Part shown: one piece after another, positions 43,951-53,083 of the stretch | Layout: each line of letters begins with the position of its first letter | Position numbering within the stretch: the stretch's first letter is position 1 | Origin: Philodulcilactobacillus myokonensis | GTDB taxonomy: Bacteria; Bacillota; Bacilli; Lactobacillales; Lactobacillaceae | Length of the DNA: 64,000 nt | Direction of reading: 5' to 3' | Assembly (NCBI RefSeq): GCF_027923585.1 | Contig: NZ_BRPL01000002.1 | Location: forward strand, 186,001-250,000 | Program-made: the position numbers and the translations under genes | The notes under the pieces: generated by a model | What the model saw: only the letters and a program-made list of their open reading frames with translations | What the model was told of the DNA's origin: nothing | The model's database searches: none

Positions 43951-45186
43951 ATGAAAAGACAAAATGGTTTATTAAAAATTGCGTTAGTTGCATTAATTGC
44001 CGGACTGATTGGCGGTGGCGGTGCTTATTATGGAATATCATACTTCCAGAATAATGACATCATTAACCAAGCAACCGCAATCCCATCTGGATCAAATAAT
44101 GGTGGGACTGCGAAAGTCAGTAATGTTAAAGTCAATGTTCAGAATCAATCTGAAAAAGCATTTCAATCCGTTAAGGATTCAGTGGTTTCAGTCATTAATT
44201 TAAAACGTGATAGTTCATCTGAAAATCCATTTGCTAGTCTATTCGGTGGCAGTAGTAGCCCTTCTAAAAAGGGAACTTTAGAGGCTAATAGTGAAGGCTC
44301 CGGAGTCATTTATAAGACTTCTGGCAACGCTGCTTATATTGTTACTAATAATCACGTTGTTGCAGGGTCCTCTGCACTGGAAGTCATCATGAGTAATGGT
44401 AAACGAGCTGAAGCACAATTAGTTGGTCGCGATACAATGACCGACTTAGCAGTCTTGAAGATCAATTCAAGCATGGTCAATAAAATTGCGACATTCGGAA
44501 ACTCTGATAATATTAAAGTTGGTGAGACCGCATTAGCAATTGGTTCACCATTAGGCTCAAGTTATGCTTCATCTTTGACGCAAGGGATTATTTCTGCTAA
44601 ACACCGTGAAGTTCAGGTACCTTCAAATGGCAGTTCAGCTGGTAACATTGCGAATGTTATTCAAACTGATGCGGCTATTAACCCCGGTAATTCTGGTGGT
44701 CCATTAATTAATCTTGCCGGTCAAGTGGTTGGGATTAATTCAATGAAATTAGCTTCTGATAGTGAAGGAACTAGTGTTGAAGGAATGGGATTTGCCATTC
44801 CAAGTAATGAAGTTACCAAGATTATTAATCAACTGGTTAAAAACGGGAAAGTCGTTAGACCGGTATTAGGAATTGAATACGTTGATTTAACTAATATTCC
44901 TTCTAAGGACCAATCTAAAGTTTTGAAACTACCTAGTAGCGTTCATACGGGTGCCGTTGTCATGAAAGTGGTTCAAGGTTCAGCAGCCGCTAATGCAGGA
45001 TTAAAACAATACGATGTCATCACCAGCTTGGCTGGCAAGAAAATTACGAGCCAGGCTCAAATTAGGGATGTCTTATTGGCCCAGAAGATTGGTTCAACGA
45101 TTCCAGTTACCTACTATGAAAATGGACACGTTAAGACCGCTCAAATTAAATTAACTAAGCAATCAAGCAACGTTAATTTTAAATAA
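43951..45186 (+). CDS. htrA: Serine protease HtrA (DegP family)
   Basis: 411 residues. Membrane-anchored quality-control protease for exported proteins. One membrane helix (about 9-29), trypsin-like domain with His in TNNHVV, Asp in TDLAVLK and Ser in NPGNSGGPL, then a PDZ domain (about 300-395). The ATG at 43951 has no adjacent ribosome site: GAGGAGG at 43919-43925 is 25 nt upstream, and no in-frame alternative start lies between. Translation may depend on RNA folding or on a tiny GTG-GCT-TAA frame at 43929. Terminator follows. Confidence 0.95.
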   Translation: MKRQNGLLKIALVALIAGLIGGGGAYYGISYFQNNDIINQATAIPSGSNNGGTAKVSNVKVNVQNQSEKAFQSVKDSVVSVINLKRDSSSENPFASLFGGSSSPSKKGTLEANSEGSGVIYKTSGNAAYIVTNNHVVAGSSALEVIMSNGKRAEAQLVGRDTMTDLAVLKINSSMVNKIATFGNSDNIKVGETALAIGSPLGSSYASSLTQGIISAKHREVQVPSNGSSAGNIANVIQTDAAINPGNSGGPLINLAGQVVGINSMKLASDSEGTSVEGMGFAIPSNEVTKIINQLVKNGKVVRPVLGIEYVDLTNIPSKDQSKVLKLPSSVHTGAVVMKVVQGSAAANAGLKQYDVITSLAGKKITSQAQIRDVLLAQKIGSTIPVTYYENGHVKTAQIKLTKQSSNVNFK

Positions 45187-45203
45187 GCTTAAATGAAAAA
45201 ATA

Positions 45204-45254
45204 AAAAGCAGCATAATTATTAAGATCTAATCATAATTATGCTGCTTTTTTGTG
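45204..45254 (+). terminator. Terminator of the walRK-htrA cluster
   Basis: Very long stem AAAGCAGCATAATTAT / ATAATTATGCTGCTTT with six T. Confidence 0.93.
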
Positions 45255-45351
45255 ATTAAATTTGATAATCATTTTGTGAATGAATTGTTATATATTATAA
45301 TTAATAGTGAGATTTGAATATCAAAGATAAAACGAAAGGGATAATTAAATT

Positions 45352-45615
45352 ATGAACGAAGAAAATGCAACTAAAGAAATCAGAACACTATTAGGTAATA
45401 ATCAATATATTGCCATTGATGAACAAAGCGGCATCGTTGTAACTGGTAAACCGGGCGACAAATTTAATGCCATCAACCCGGTTAAATCAACTGACGATGA
45501 AGTTCAAAAGAACGTTGAACGAGCTAATCGTCAAGGATACAAAGCATTTGCTTCTGATCAATTATCAGACCAAGATGTTTCAGATTACCAAAAGATTTTT
45601 AACGAAGATAAGTAA
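45352..45615 (+). CDS. Small cytosolic protein, paralogue of the one at 48932
   Basis: 87 residues, GAAAGGG before the ATG. Aligns over most of its length with the minus-strand protein at 48932-49198: shared features are IRT or VRT near the start, a QYIAIDEQSGI / RYVSVSEPSGI segment, a central DxK block, and a YQKIF end. No signal peptide or membrane helix. I know no family. The two copies flank the aldehyde dehydrogenase and UPF0210 genes. Confidence 0.75.
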   Translation: MNEENATKEIRTLLGNNQYIAIDEQSGIVVTGKPGDKFNAINPVKSTDDEVQKNVERANRQGYKAFASDQLSDQDVSDYQKIFNEDK

Positions 45616-45763
45616 ATTTGTTTAGGTTCCAAGCGTTCAATTAGTTGCGAATGGTGAAATCTATGTTAGAATTTCAACGGATATTTAATTATATCTATAA
45701 TATATTAATTTATATTAGTAAAATTGTAAGCATTTCCGATTAATTAAAAATGGAGTGATGATT

Positions 45764-47143
45764 TTGTCCGACGTTAATACAATGATTAATTCAATGGTTG
45801 AAAAGGGTCACACTGCCCTTAGTAATATGTCTGATTTTAGTCAAGAAAAAGTTGACCATATTGTTCATCAAATGGTCCTAGCTGGTTTAGCTTCAAGTAA
45901 AGAACTCGGTCAAATGGCTTATGATGAAACCGGGCGTGGGGTTGCCCACGATAAGGCACTCAAAAATATTTTTTCGACCGGTGAAATTTGGCATTCAATT
46001 CAACATCATAAGACGGTCGGCGTTGTTAGTGAAGATAAGGGTAAAAAATTAATTAAAATTGCCCGTCCACTAGGTGTCATTGCTGGAATTACACCGGTTA
46101 CGAATCCAACTTCGACCACAATGTTCAATGCCATTATTGCGATGAAGACCCGCAATCCAATTATCTTTAGTTTTCATCCCCAAGCAATGAAATCATCAAC
46201 TAAGGCTGGTGAAATCATGCGGGATGCTGCAATTAAAGCGGGTGCTCCTGCCAATAGTATTCAGTGGATTACCCAACCCAGCATTGAAGCAACCAACGAA
46301 CTAATTAATAATTCTGGGATTGCAACGACCCTAGCAACCGGTGGTCCCGCAATGGTAAAGGCTGCTTATTCAACTGGTAAACCAGCATTAGGTGTTGGCC
46401 CGGCTAATGGTCCTTTATATGTTGAACGCACTGCTGATTTAGACCAAGCAGCTTCCGACTTAGCAACTTCTAAAACCTTTGATAATGGCATGATTTGTGC
46501 AACTGAAAATAGTGTCATCATTGATCAAGGCATTTACGATGATTTTAAGAAGAAATTACAACAACATGGTTTTTATTTCATTAAACCGGAAGATCAAACT
46601 AAACTAGCTAAAACCATGTATAATCCAAAGACCAAGAGTGTGAACGGTCCGATTGCAGGTCAATCTGCTATTAAAATTGCTAAAGATGCTGGAATTAAAG
46701 TTCCTGATGATACTAAGGTTTTGGCGGCTGAATTAGATGGAGTCGGTCCCGACTATGTTTTATCAGGTGAAAAGTTATCACCAGTCATTTCAGTTTATAA
46801 ATCTAAAGATCACCATGAAGCATTTCGCATTGCTGATGAATTGCTTAACTATGGTGGCTTAGGTCATACTGCAGCTATCTGTACTACTAATTCAGACATT
46901 GCAAAACAGTTCGGTATTCACATGAAAGCATGCCGTGTCCTTGTTAACATGCCAGCTTCACTTGGTGGTGTTGGTGGTTTGTTCAACGACTTAACGCCTT
47001 CATTAACATTAGGAACCGGTTCATGGGGCAAGAATTCAATTGACCATAACGTTACCGATTATGATTTATTGAACTATAGCTATGTCACTGGCAGAGAAGA
47101 AAGTACTGCTTGGAAACAATTAGTTCAAAAGTACGCAGAATAA
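45764..47143 (+). CDS. Acylating acetaldehyde dehydrogenase (AdhE N-terminal type, stand-alone)
   Basis: 459 residues from the TTG at 45764, 8 nt after GGAG; ATG 45758 and GTG 45755 are too close. CoA-acylating aldehyde dehydrogenase that interconverts acetyl-CoA and acetaldehyde, with catalytic Cys245 in NGMICATE and cofactor segments ATGGPAMV and GVGPANGP. It matches the N-terminal half of AdhE, but the Fe-dependent alcohol dehydrogenase half (another 400 residues) is missing and the frame ends cleanly. As I recall, loss of that half is a mark of fructophilic lactobacilli, which then need external electron acceptors. Confidence 0.9.
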   Translation: MSDVNTMINSMVEKGHTALSNMSDFSQEKVDHIVHQMVLAGLASSKELGQMAYDETGRGVAHDKALKNIFSTGEIWHSIQHHKTVGVVSEDKGKKLIKIARPLGVIAGITPVTNPTSTTMFNAIIAMKTRNPIIFSFHPQAMKSSTKAGEIMRDAAIKAGAPANSIQWITQPSIEATNELINNSGIATTLATGGPAMVKAAYSTGKPALGVGPANGPLYVERTADLDQAASDLATSKTFDNGMICATENSVIIDQGIYDDFKKKLQQHGFYFIKPEDQTKLAKTMYNPKTKSVNGPIAGQSAIKIAKDAGIKVPDDTKVLAAELDGVGPDYVLSGEKLSPVISVYKSKDHHEAFRIADELLNYGGLGHTAAICTTNSDIAKQFGIHMKACRVLVNMPASLGGVGGLFNDLTPSLTLGTGSWGKNSIDHNVTDYDLLNYSYVTGREESTAWKQLVQKYAE

Positions 47144-47164
47144 AAATAAGAATAAATAAAAATA

Positions 47165-47198
47165 AGACTTTGTCATTTTAAATGGCAAAGTCCTTTTT
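47165..47198 (+). terminator. Terminator after aldehyde dehydrogenase
   Basis: Stem GACTTTGTCATTT / AAATGGCAAAGTC with one mismatch, then five T. Confidence 0.75.
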
Positions 47199-47213
47199 AG
47201 TTTTAAATTAAAT

Positions 47214-48557
47214 TTAATTCTTAAATGAATGAATTGGTGCCGGAATATGACCACCACGTTGAATAAAGCGGCTCGGGCTCTTGGTGTTGATGGGCATGAC
47301 TGGAGCAGATCCAAAGATACCACCAAATTCAATTGTATCGCCAACTTTTTTACCCTTTGCAGGGATGACACGAACGGCAGTGGTCTTATTATTGATCATG
47401 CCAATGCCGGCTTCATCGGCAATCATGCCACTGATGCTGTCAGCACTAGTATCACCGGGAACCGCAATCATATCTAAACCAACGGAGCAGACGGCGGTCA
47501 TGGCTTCTAATTTTTCAATCCGTAAATTACCATTATTGGCTGCTCTAATCATTCCCTCATCCTCAGAAACGGGAATGAAAGCACCTGATAATCCACCGAC
47601 GTGTTCACACGCCATGATGCCACCCTTTTTAACGGCATCATTTAATAGTGCCAAAGCAGCGGTAGTGCCAGGTGCACCAACACTATCCAAACCAATTTCT
47701 TCTAGGATTTCGGCAACGGAATCACCAGGATATGGGGTGGGTGCTAATGATAAATCAACGATGCCGAATGGAACACCAAGCCGCTTTGATGTAATGTTAC
47801 CAACAAATTGGCCCATCCGGGTAACTTTAAATGCGGTTTTCTTAATCGTTTCTGAAACGACGTCGATTGACTGACCCTTGACCTTTTCCAGTGCGCGTTT
47901 TACAACCCCAGGGCCACTAATTCCAACGTTAATGATTTTATCAGCTTCACTGACACCGTGGAATGCACCGGCCATGAATGGGTTATCTTCAACGGCATTA
48001 CAGAAGACGACTAAGTTCATGCAACTGACGGGGTCAATGTTTTCAATTTTTTTAATGGTACTGCCCATCGTTTTAACGGCATCCAAATTAATACCGGCCT
48101 TAGTTGAGCCAATGTTAACGGAACCACAGACTCGGCTGGTTTCAGTTAAAGCCTCCGGAAGTGATTTAATTAAGGTATGGTCGCCCTTTTGAAATCCCTT
48201 TTGAACGAGGGATGTGAAACCACCGATTAGGTCGACCCCAACGGCTTTGGCAGCTTGATCCATTGTCTTAGCGTATGCAACATAATCTTTATCATCAGAT
48301 GCGGCCGCAATCATGGAAATCGGGGTGACTGAAATTCGTTTGTTAACGATCGGAATTCCATATTCACGTTCAATTTGGTTCGCAACTTTGACTAGGTCTT
48401 TCGCGCTACTAGTTAACTTATCGTAAATCTTTTGACGGGCTTTTTTGCCATCACTGTCAATACAATCAAAAAGCGAGATTCCCATCGTAATGGTTCTAAT
48501 ATCTAATTTTTGTTCTGAAACCATCTTAATGGTATCCATAATTTCCTTCGATTTCAT
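47214..48557 (-). CDS. UPF0210 (DUF711) family protein
   Basis: 447 residues. A conserved but uncharacterised family related in fold to glycyl-radical-type barrels; typical [10 protein letters not shown] start, [13 protein letters not shown] and [14 protein letters not shown]-like segments. It lies 12 nt behind the ACT-domain protein at 48570, the standard pairing in Firmicutes, which suggests amino-acid-responsive regulation of an unknown reaction. Soluble, cytosolic. Confidence 0.92.
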   Translation of the reverse strand: MKSKEIMDTIKMVSEQKLDIRTITMGISLFDCIDSDGKKARQKIYDKLTSSAKDLVKVANQIEREYGIPIVNKRISVTPISMIAAASDDKDYVAYAKTMDQAAKAVGVDLIGGFTSLVQKGFQKGDHTLIKSLPEALTETSRVCGSVNIGSTKAGINLDAVKTMGSTIKKIENIDPVSCMNLVVFCNAVEDNPFMAGAFHGVSEADKIINVGISGPGVVKRALEKVKGQSIDVVSETIKKTAFKVTRMGQFVGNITSKRLGVPFGIVDLSLAPTPYPGDSVAEILEEIGLDSVGAPGTTAALALLNDAVKKGGIMACEHVGGLSGAFIPVSEDEGMIRAANNGNLRIEKLEAMTAVCSVGLDMIAVPGDTSADSISGMIADEAGIGMINNKTTAVRVIPAKGKKVGDTIEFGGIFGSAPVMPINTKSPSRFIQRGGHIPAPIHSFKN

Positions 48558-48569
48558 AAATTCATGCTC

Positions 48570-48839
48570 CTATAGTTTTTGAATCGCGTCAAAAACTTCT
48601 TGACGCTGAACTCTAATGTTAACGTTAATCTCTTTGCCTAATTTTGATAAGCTGTCTTGAACGGTCTTAAAATCGTTCTTCTTGGTATCTAAATGACCTA
48701 ATAACATCATTGTAAAATCATTTCGCATTAGTGTCTGTGAAATGTCAACGATGTTAACGTTTAATTCTGCTAGTTTTGATGATACTTTAGCAACGATTCC
48801 TAATTGATCCTTGCCGACCACCGTAATAATAATTTTCAT
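48570..48839 (-). CDS. UPF0237 ACT-domain protein
   Basis: 89 residues from the ATG at 48839, preceded by AAGGAA; an in-frame upstream ATG at 48857 lacks a site. A single ACT domain (KIIITVVGKDQLGIVAKVS, later VNIVDISQT), related to GcvR-type regulators that bind amino acids. Probably the regulatory partner of the UPF0210 protein 12 nt downstream. Confidence 0.9.
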   Translation of the reverse strand: MKIIITVVGKDQLGIVAKVSSKLAELNVNIVDISQTLMRNDFTMMLLGHLDTKKNDFKTVQDSLSKLGKEINVNIRVQRQEVFDAIQKL

Positions 48840-48879
48840 TTTACAATTCCTTTCCAAAAATAATTAATTCTATTATATC

Positions 48880-48910
48880 AAAAAAAGGCTCCGAAATAAT
48901 CGGAACCTTT
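48880..48910 (-). terminator. Terminator after the small gene at 48932
   Basis: Minus-strand stem AAAGGTTCCGA / TCGGAGCCTTT with one mismatch and a seven-T tail. Confidence 0.8.
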
Positions 48911-48931
48911 GATTTTATATCATAAATATTT

Positions 48932-49198
48932 TTAGGCGTCTTCAGTTGCGTCTAGATAAAATATTTTTTGATAAGTTTTAATATCATCAGCGTTTAAGTG
49001 ATTACTATCGATAATTTTCATTCCACGATTTTTAATTGATCTTAATTTTTGATCAATTTCAGCGGAAGTAGTTGAAACATGGTTTAAAGTTTTAAATTTA
49101 GAATTTTTAGGATCACCGATCATCGCAATTCCACTGGGTTCGCTAACGGAAACGTATCTGCTTTGATCCATAAAGGTTCTGACAATTCCACGGTTCAT
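48932..49198 (-). CDS. Small cytosolic protein, paralogue of the one at 45352
   Basis: 88 residues, AAAGGAC-type site before the ATG. Similar along its length to the 87-residue protein at 45352 (VRT, PSGIAMIGDP, DDIKTYQKIF). Basic N-terminal half, acidic tail. Own terminator. Function unknown; the pair flanks the same small cluster in opposite orientation. Confidence 0.75.
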   Translation of the reverse strand: MNRGIVRTFMDQSRYVSVSEPSGIAMIGDPKNSKFKTLNHVSTTSAEIDQKLRSIKNRGMKIIDSNHLNADDIKTYQKIFYLDATEDA

Positions 49199-49256
49199 AT
49201 TAAAGTCCTTTCATTAAATATCGATATCACAATAATTATATCATATCATGATCATT

Positions 49257-49370
49257 TTAATGAAACCAAGGTTTCATCATGCCCGTTAAAATTAAAAAAT
49301 TATATAATATTAAACCGACAAATAAAACAAAAAAACATGCTTTTAAAATATTCATAATGATTTTCTTCAT
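49257..49370 (-). CDS. Tiny membrane protein overlapping the large membrane protein
   Basis: 37 residues: MKKIIMNILK, one hydrophobic helix (CFFVLFVGLILYNFLIL), and a short GMMKPWFH tail. The ATG overlaps the stop codon of the 49367 gene by 4 nt (ATGA), the usual sign of translational coupling, which is the reason to call it despite its size. Basic N-terminus and single helix suggest a small membrane subunit or regulator of its large neighbour. Confidence 0.55.
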   Translation of the reverse strand: MKKIIMNILKACFFVLFVGLILYNFLILTGMMKPWFH

Positions 49371-51103
49371 TGACGATGCCACTTTCCTTTTTTAAAGATT
49401 AAATCGAGTATGAATCCAATCCATGAAAGGGTAAAGATGATCATTAGTGCCTTCCAAATTAAGCTTGGTTGATAAGACAATTGAACGTGATTTTGGCCCG
49501 GTTTTGCTTTAACGACTAACGTTCCAATTGCAGATGTTTTGGCATTAGAAACATACTTTCCATTTAATTTTACACTAGAATGTGCATATTTGGTAATCGG
49601 AATCATCTGCCACTTGGATTGATTGAAATTATTATTCCATGTGACATTTAGATTGGTGCCATTAACTGTCTTTTTAGTTTGAATTGATGGTTTAATAATC
49701 TGATAGTAGTAATTTCTTCTGAAATGATAATTATAATAATTAGCTGGTGTGATCTTCTCTCTTGCTGGCAAATAATCAGGAATAGTTTTTTGAACTAGTG
49801 GGGCTGATTTTTGGAAATTATCTTTCAACAATGCATGCCTTAACTTGTCTGGATTCTTTTCCTGAATGGTTAACGATTGAACGGTCTGATCAGAGCTGAC
49901 AACCTGTTTAGATGACCAATCAGTTAAGAAAGAATTGATATTATGATGGGTGTCAATGGCAAAATCACCAAAAATGAATAAAACAATTGCAATTTTAATG
50001 ATTTGCGCCCACTGTGGAATCTTAACTGTTGAAAGGTCCATGCCAATTGCTAACAGTAATAAAATACATGAAATGACCATCAATCTTTTGGGTAGCTGAA
50101 CCGTTGTATCTAGAATTGGTAGAAAACGGCTAAGTTGATTCCATGGAAATAACCATGATGACATCCATAGAAATATAATCCCGGTGAATACAGTGACGCG
50201 ATTAACTAAACTAATCTTTCGCCAACGAATGATGGTGAAGATTAGTAGGGCAGCAAACATGAGGGTAACGAGTGGCCCTAATAAATCTAATGACCAATTT
50301 GACCACATGATGGTGTCAGTATTGAAATCAGTTTGTGGAAAAATTGGAATGATGTGATTAGTACCGGAAACTTCAAATAGGTTGGCCCACAAATTAAGCG
50401 TTAGTAGAATTGTTAATAATGCAGCTTCAACGGTATGTTTGAATAACAGCATTTTTTTGTGCTTATTTGGGGCAGAAATCAAACCAACGATAAAGAATGG
50501 CAAAATTGCAACGGCACCAACGGCACTGCTCATAAAATGCGTTTGAAGAAGTAATACCATGCTAATTGCTAATAGAATTAAATTAACATCGTGCTTTTTA
50601 ATCATTTGGGTTGCTGGAATAAATAAGAGTGGCAAGATTGCTGCTCCCATTCCAGTAAATTGTTGCCCTGTGATCCATGCTAAAACGGGATGGGTGCCCA
50701 TGTAGATCATTGAAATGAAGAGGGCGTTGAATTTTGAAACATGATTTTTAACTGCCAGGAAGTAAATTAATATCCCAGCGGTAATTAGGACAATCAAGTT
50801 ACTAACAATCTGATAATTAAAAATGGTTTTACAGATTAAAAGTAATAATCCATTGATGTAAGCAATAACAGGTCCATAGACAGCATTAACAATCCGACCT
50901 GATTGATCGAACCCAAAATTAGTTTGAAATGGACTAATGTTTGCGGACTTGATCTGCATTGCCGTGTCATAAAAACGATTCATGTGGAAGGCATAGTCAA
51001 CGCCAACAATCATCGCATGGTGAGTTATTTCTGGAAAAATAATAAAAATCGCGAATAAACAAATGATTAAAGGTGAGATTAATTTGGTTAAATGATTGCG
51101 CAA
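49367..51103 (-). CDS. Large polytopic membrane protein, YfhO/glycosyltransferase-C-like
   Basis: 578 residues with about 11-12 membrane helices in the first 400 residues and a soluble extracytoplasmic domain (about 400-555) before a last helix and a short basic tail. The first loop carries GVDYAFHMNRFYD, where an acidic residue sits as in GT-C enzymes that use lipid-linked sugars. Lactobacillal YfhO-like proteins of this plan add sugars to wall polymers or lipids. The assignment is by architecture only. GGAG lies upstream of the ATG. Confidence 0.7.
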   Translation of the reverse strand: MRNHLTKLISPLIICLFAIFIIFPEITHHAMIVGVDYAFHMNRFYDTAMQIKSANISPFQTNFGFDQSGRIVNAVYGPVIAYINGLLLLICKTIFNYQIVSNLIVLITAGILIYFLAVKNHVSKFNALFISMIYMGTHPVLAWITGQQFTGMGAAILPLLFIPATQMIKKHDVNLILLAISMVLLLQTHFMSSAVGAVAILPFFIVGLISAPNKHKKMLLFKHTVEAALLTILLTLNLWANLFEVSGTNHIIPIFPQTDFNTDTIMWSNWSLDLLGPLVTLMFAALLIFTIIRWRKISLVNRVTVFTGIIFLWMSSWLFPWNQLSRFLPILDTTVQLPKRLMVISCILLLLAIGMDLSTVKIPQWAQIIKIAIVLFIFGDFAIDTHHNINSFLTDWSSKQVVSSDQTVQSLTIQEKNPDKLRHALLKDNFQKSAPLVQKTIPDYLPAREKITPANYYNYHFRRNYYYQIIKPSIQTKKTVNGTNLNVTWNNNFNQSKWQMIPITKYAHSSVKLNGKYVSNAKTSAIGTLVVKAKPGQNHVQLSYQPSLIWKALMIIFTLSWIGFILDLIFKKGKWHRQ

Positions 51104-51183
51104 AAATAGGAGCTCCTTCGGTAATCTTATTAATTCATATTATCACAATCATGATAATAGCGAAAAATTAGGTAAAAAAAATA

Positions 51184-51219
51184 CCTCTAAAAGTATATAT
51201 GAAATGATACTTTTAGAGG
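51184..51219 (-). terminator. Terminator of the gene at 51247
   Basis: Stem CCTCTAAAAGTAT / ATACTTTTAGAGG; on the minus strand it is followed by a T run. Confidence 0.85.
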
Positions 51220-51246
51220 CACTAGAAAATAATGTAGTTGTAATGA

Positions 51247-51597
51247 TTAACCATTAAAATCCTTCTCATTAATTAATTTGATGCATTGATTTTGAAATTT
51301 TTCTAAGCATTTTTCGTATTTAAGTTGTTGACGATTAAATTGAGCGCAACCAACGTTACCCTTCAATTTAAACAACTTGTATAGGTGCTTAACGATTCTT
51401 CTGGCGGATTTATCCAGATTCTCTGGAAATTCCATGTTGTCAATTTCAACATCAATCGGGTCAAATGAATCCTTCTCAGTCCGATTAACAATGTTTCTGT
51501 AGATAATGTTGCAATCACCTACTAATTGGTCAGCATTATTATGCAACTGAGTCCTAATATTATCAGGTACTTGATAACTCTTCATTCTAAATAACAT
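51247..51597 (-). CDS. Hypothetical cytosolic protein, 116 residues
   Basis: Start chosen at ATG 51597, after AGGAAGTG; the frame extends 13 codons further to an ATG without ribosome site. Helical, Lys/Asn-rich, two cysteines in the last third, no signal or membrane segment. Good terminator. I recognise no domain. It is isolated on its strand, divergent from the DUF805 gene. Confidence 0.65.
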   Translation of the reverse strand: MLFRMKSYQVPDNIRTQLHNNADQLVGDCNIIYRNIVNRTEKDSFDPIDVEIDNMEFPENLDKSARRIVKHLYKLFKLKGNVGCAQFNRQQLKYEKCLEKFQNQCIKLINEKDFNG

Positions 51598-51800
51598 TAG
51601 ATCACTTCCTAACGAATAATTCATCCTCAATCTCATGTGATAAAGCTATCCTCACGCAAATTGACTTAATTGTCAATAATAAAATCTGATGTAAGCGATT
51701 TTATATATTATATTTCATTAAATTTTAATCTTTTGAGAATATGTTAAAATATGATATATAAAATTATCGCTTAGTAAATAGCTATCAAAAGGGGATTTAT

Positions 51801-52220
51801 ATGGATAATATTGATTTTAGAAATGCTTATTCGTATTATATACGAAATTTTTCAAATTTTGAAGGGCGAATTAATCGGCGCGTTTTTTGGTTAGTAACTA
51901 TTTGGAACGTGCTGTTGCTCTTCGTATTTATAATGATTGGTTTTTTAATGAATGATATGAAAGGGGATACAATGCCAATTGTGATGGGATGTTTTTTTGA
52001 GCTTTTAACATTTGTCCCTAATTTCAGCCTGGTCACCCGTCGTTATCATGATATTGGACTTTCGGGTGGCTGGTTCTTGCTAACTAACTTCTTACCATTC
52101 ATATTATTGAACTTACATATGATCATCTTTCGAATCATCGGTTTCGCCTTAGTTATAACCGCTATTTACTTAGCATGCAAGAAAAGTAAAATTAAAAATA
52201 ATAAATATCGGATTGAATAG
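51801..52220 (+). CDS. DUF805 membrane protein
   Basis: 139 residues, AAAAGGGG before the ATG. Three to four membrane helices with the DUF805 signatures GRINRRVFW near the N-terminus and TRRYHDIGLSGGW in the middle; short Lys-rich tail. Function of DUF805 is unknown. A second member lies at 54620, on the other side of the DUF3278 cluster. Terminator follows. Confidence 0.85.
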   Translation: MDNIDFRNAYSYYIRNFSNFEGRINRRVFWLVTIWNVLLLFVFIMIGFLMNDMKGDTMPIVMGCFFELLTFVPNFSLVTRRYHDIGLSGGWFLLTNFLPFILLNLHMIIFRIIGFALVITAIYLACKKSKIKNNKYRIE

Positions 52221-52221
52221 T

Positions 52222-52247
52222 AAAAAGGCCAGAAATGGCTTTTTTAT
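52222..52247 (+). terminator. Terminator after DUF805 gene
   Basis: AAAAAGGCC / GGCTTTTTT, loop AGAAAT. Confidence 0.7.
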
Positions 52248-52258
52248 TTAATAAAATT

Positions 52259-52322
52259 GGTCATATATAGTTGACACATAAATTAATCTTAGTTATGATT
52301 TAATTGTCGTATATATATGACA
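52259..52322 (+). promoter_or_regulatory. Promoter with two palindromic operators
   Basis: Near-consensus promoter TTGACA (52271-52276), 17-nt spacer, TATGAT (52294-52299). Two related near-palindromes flank it: GGTCATATATAGTTGACA (52259-52276), covering the -35, and TGTCGTATATATATGACA (52305-52322), covering the start of the transcript. Probable binding sites of the XRE protein encoded next. Confidence 0.7.
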
Positions 52323-52336
52323 TGGAGGAAAACATC

Positions 52337-52528
52337 TTGAATCGTGTAAAAGAGTATCGTAATCGACAGCATTTAACACAGTTTCAATTATCTAAACGGG
52401 TCGGTGTCGCTCGCCAGACCATCAATTTAATTGAAAACAATAAGTATAATCCATCGCTAGATTTATGTATCAAATTGGCCAAGACGCTAGGGACAGATTT
52501 GAACAGTTTATTTTGGGAGGATGAATGA
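52337..52528 (+). CDS. Small XRE-family transcriptional regulator
   Basis: 63 residues from the TTG at 52337, 8 nt after GGAGG; an in-frame TTG at 52304 lies inside the operator. Nothing but a helix-turn-helix: LTQFQLSKRVGVARQTINLIE and NPSLDLCIKLAKTL. This compact type is usually paired with a DUF3278 membrane protein, here overlapping by 4 nt (ATGA). Palindromes in the promoter suggest it represses the whole 52.3-54.5 kb set. Confidence 0.9.
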   Translation: MNRVKEYRNRQHLTQFQLSKRVGVARQTINLIENNKYNPSLDLCIKLAKTLGTDLNSLFWEDE

Positions 52529-53055
52529 TGAAAAGGAAAAATTCAATTTATGAAAAAATTGTTAAACACTTTTTTGGCATCAAACAATTAGATGAATATA
52601 AATTACATAAAGTTGAACGTATTGGAAATTTAATGTTCATGGCTGATTTCTTTTTATTACTACTTAGTGTGTGTATAGCTGGTATTTTTGCAACTATGAA
52701 TTCTAATTTTGAGATTATACTGCTTTGCTTAATGGGATTTGATTTTGCATTAGTAATGATTGAGGCTTTGATTACGATTGTCTGTAATATTCGTTATAAA
52801 CTGGATCAAATTGATGTTGATGTAAATTCAACTAAGCAGACTTATAAAAAATTGATTTTTAAAGGAATTGGAATGGCACTTCGTTTTGGCTTTTTTATGT
52901 ATATTTGGATGGGCTTTATGAATCATCTTGAGGGAGCAAGTTGGCAATCATCATTTACATCAATATCACTCATTAAATCATCAGTTAAAAGTGGAATTAT
53001 TTTTGGTTTAATAATGTCAATCTATCAAATTTTTAGAATTAAAAAAATGAAATAA
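52525..53055 (+). CDS. DUF3278 membrane protein, copy 1
   Basis: 176 residues, GGGAGG before the ATG. Starts with the DUF3278 hallmark FGIKQLDEYKLHKVERIGN, then two pairs of membrane helices joined by a Lys/Asp loop (DQIDVDVNSTKQTYKK). Copies 2 (53458) and 3 (53998) repeat this plan. The domain's function is unknown; it regularly occurs with small XRE regulators. Translationally coupled to the regulator. Confidence 0.85.
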   Translation: MMKRKNSIYEKIVKHFFGIKQLDEYKLHKVERIGNLMFMADFFLLLLSVCIAGIFATMNSNFEIILLCLMGFDFALVMIEALITIVCNIRYKLDQIDVDVNSTKQTYKKLIFKGIGMALRFGFFMYIWMGFMNHLEGASWQSSFTSISLIKSSVKSGIIFGLIMSIYQIFRIKKMK

Positions 53056-53083
53056 TTGAAATTAATAAAAGAAGGTTAATATC

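Noticed and set aside
45700-45750. cre site before the aldehyde dehydrogenase
   Set aside because: TGTAAGCATTTCCG fails the central CG and the 3' half of the consensus.
47229-48192. Long plus-strand frames antisense to the UPF0210 gene
   Set aside because: They mirror the codon bias of the minus-strand UPF0210 gene, which has family identity, a ribosome site and a partner gene; the antisense proteins look like no family.
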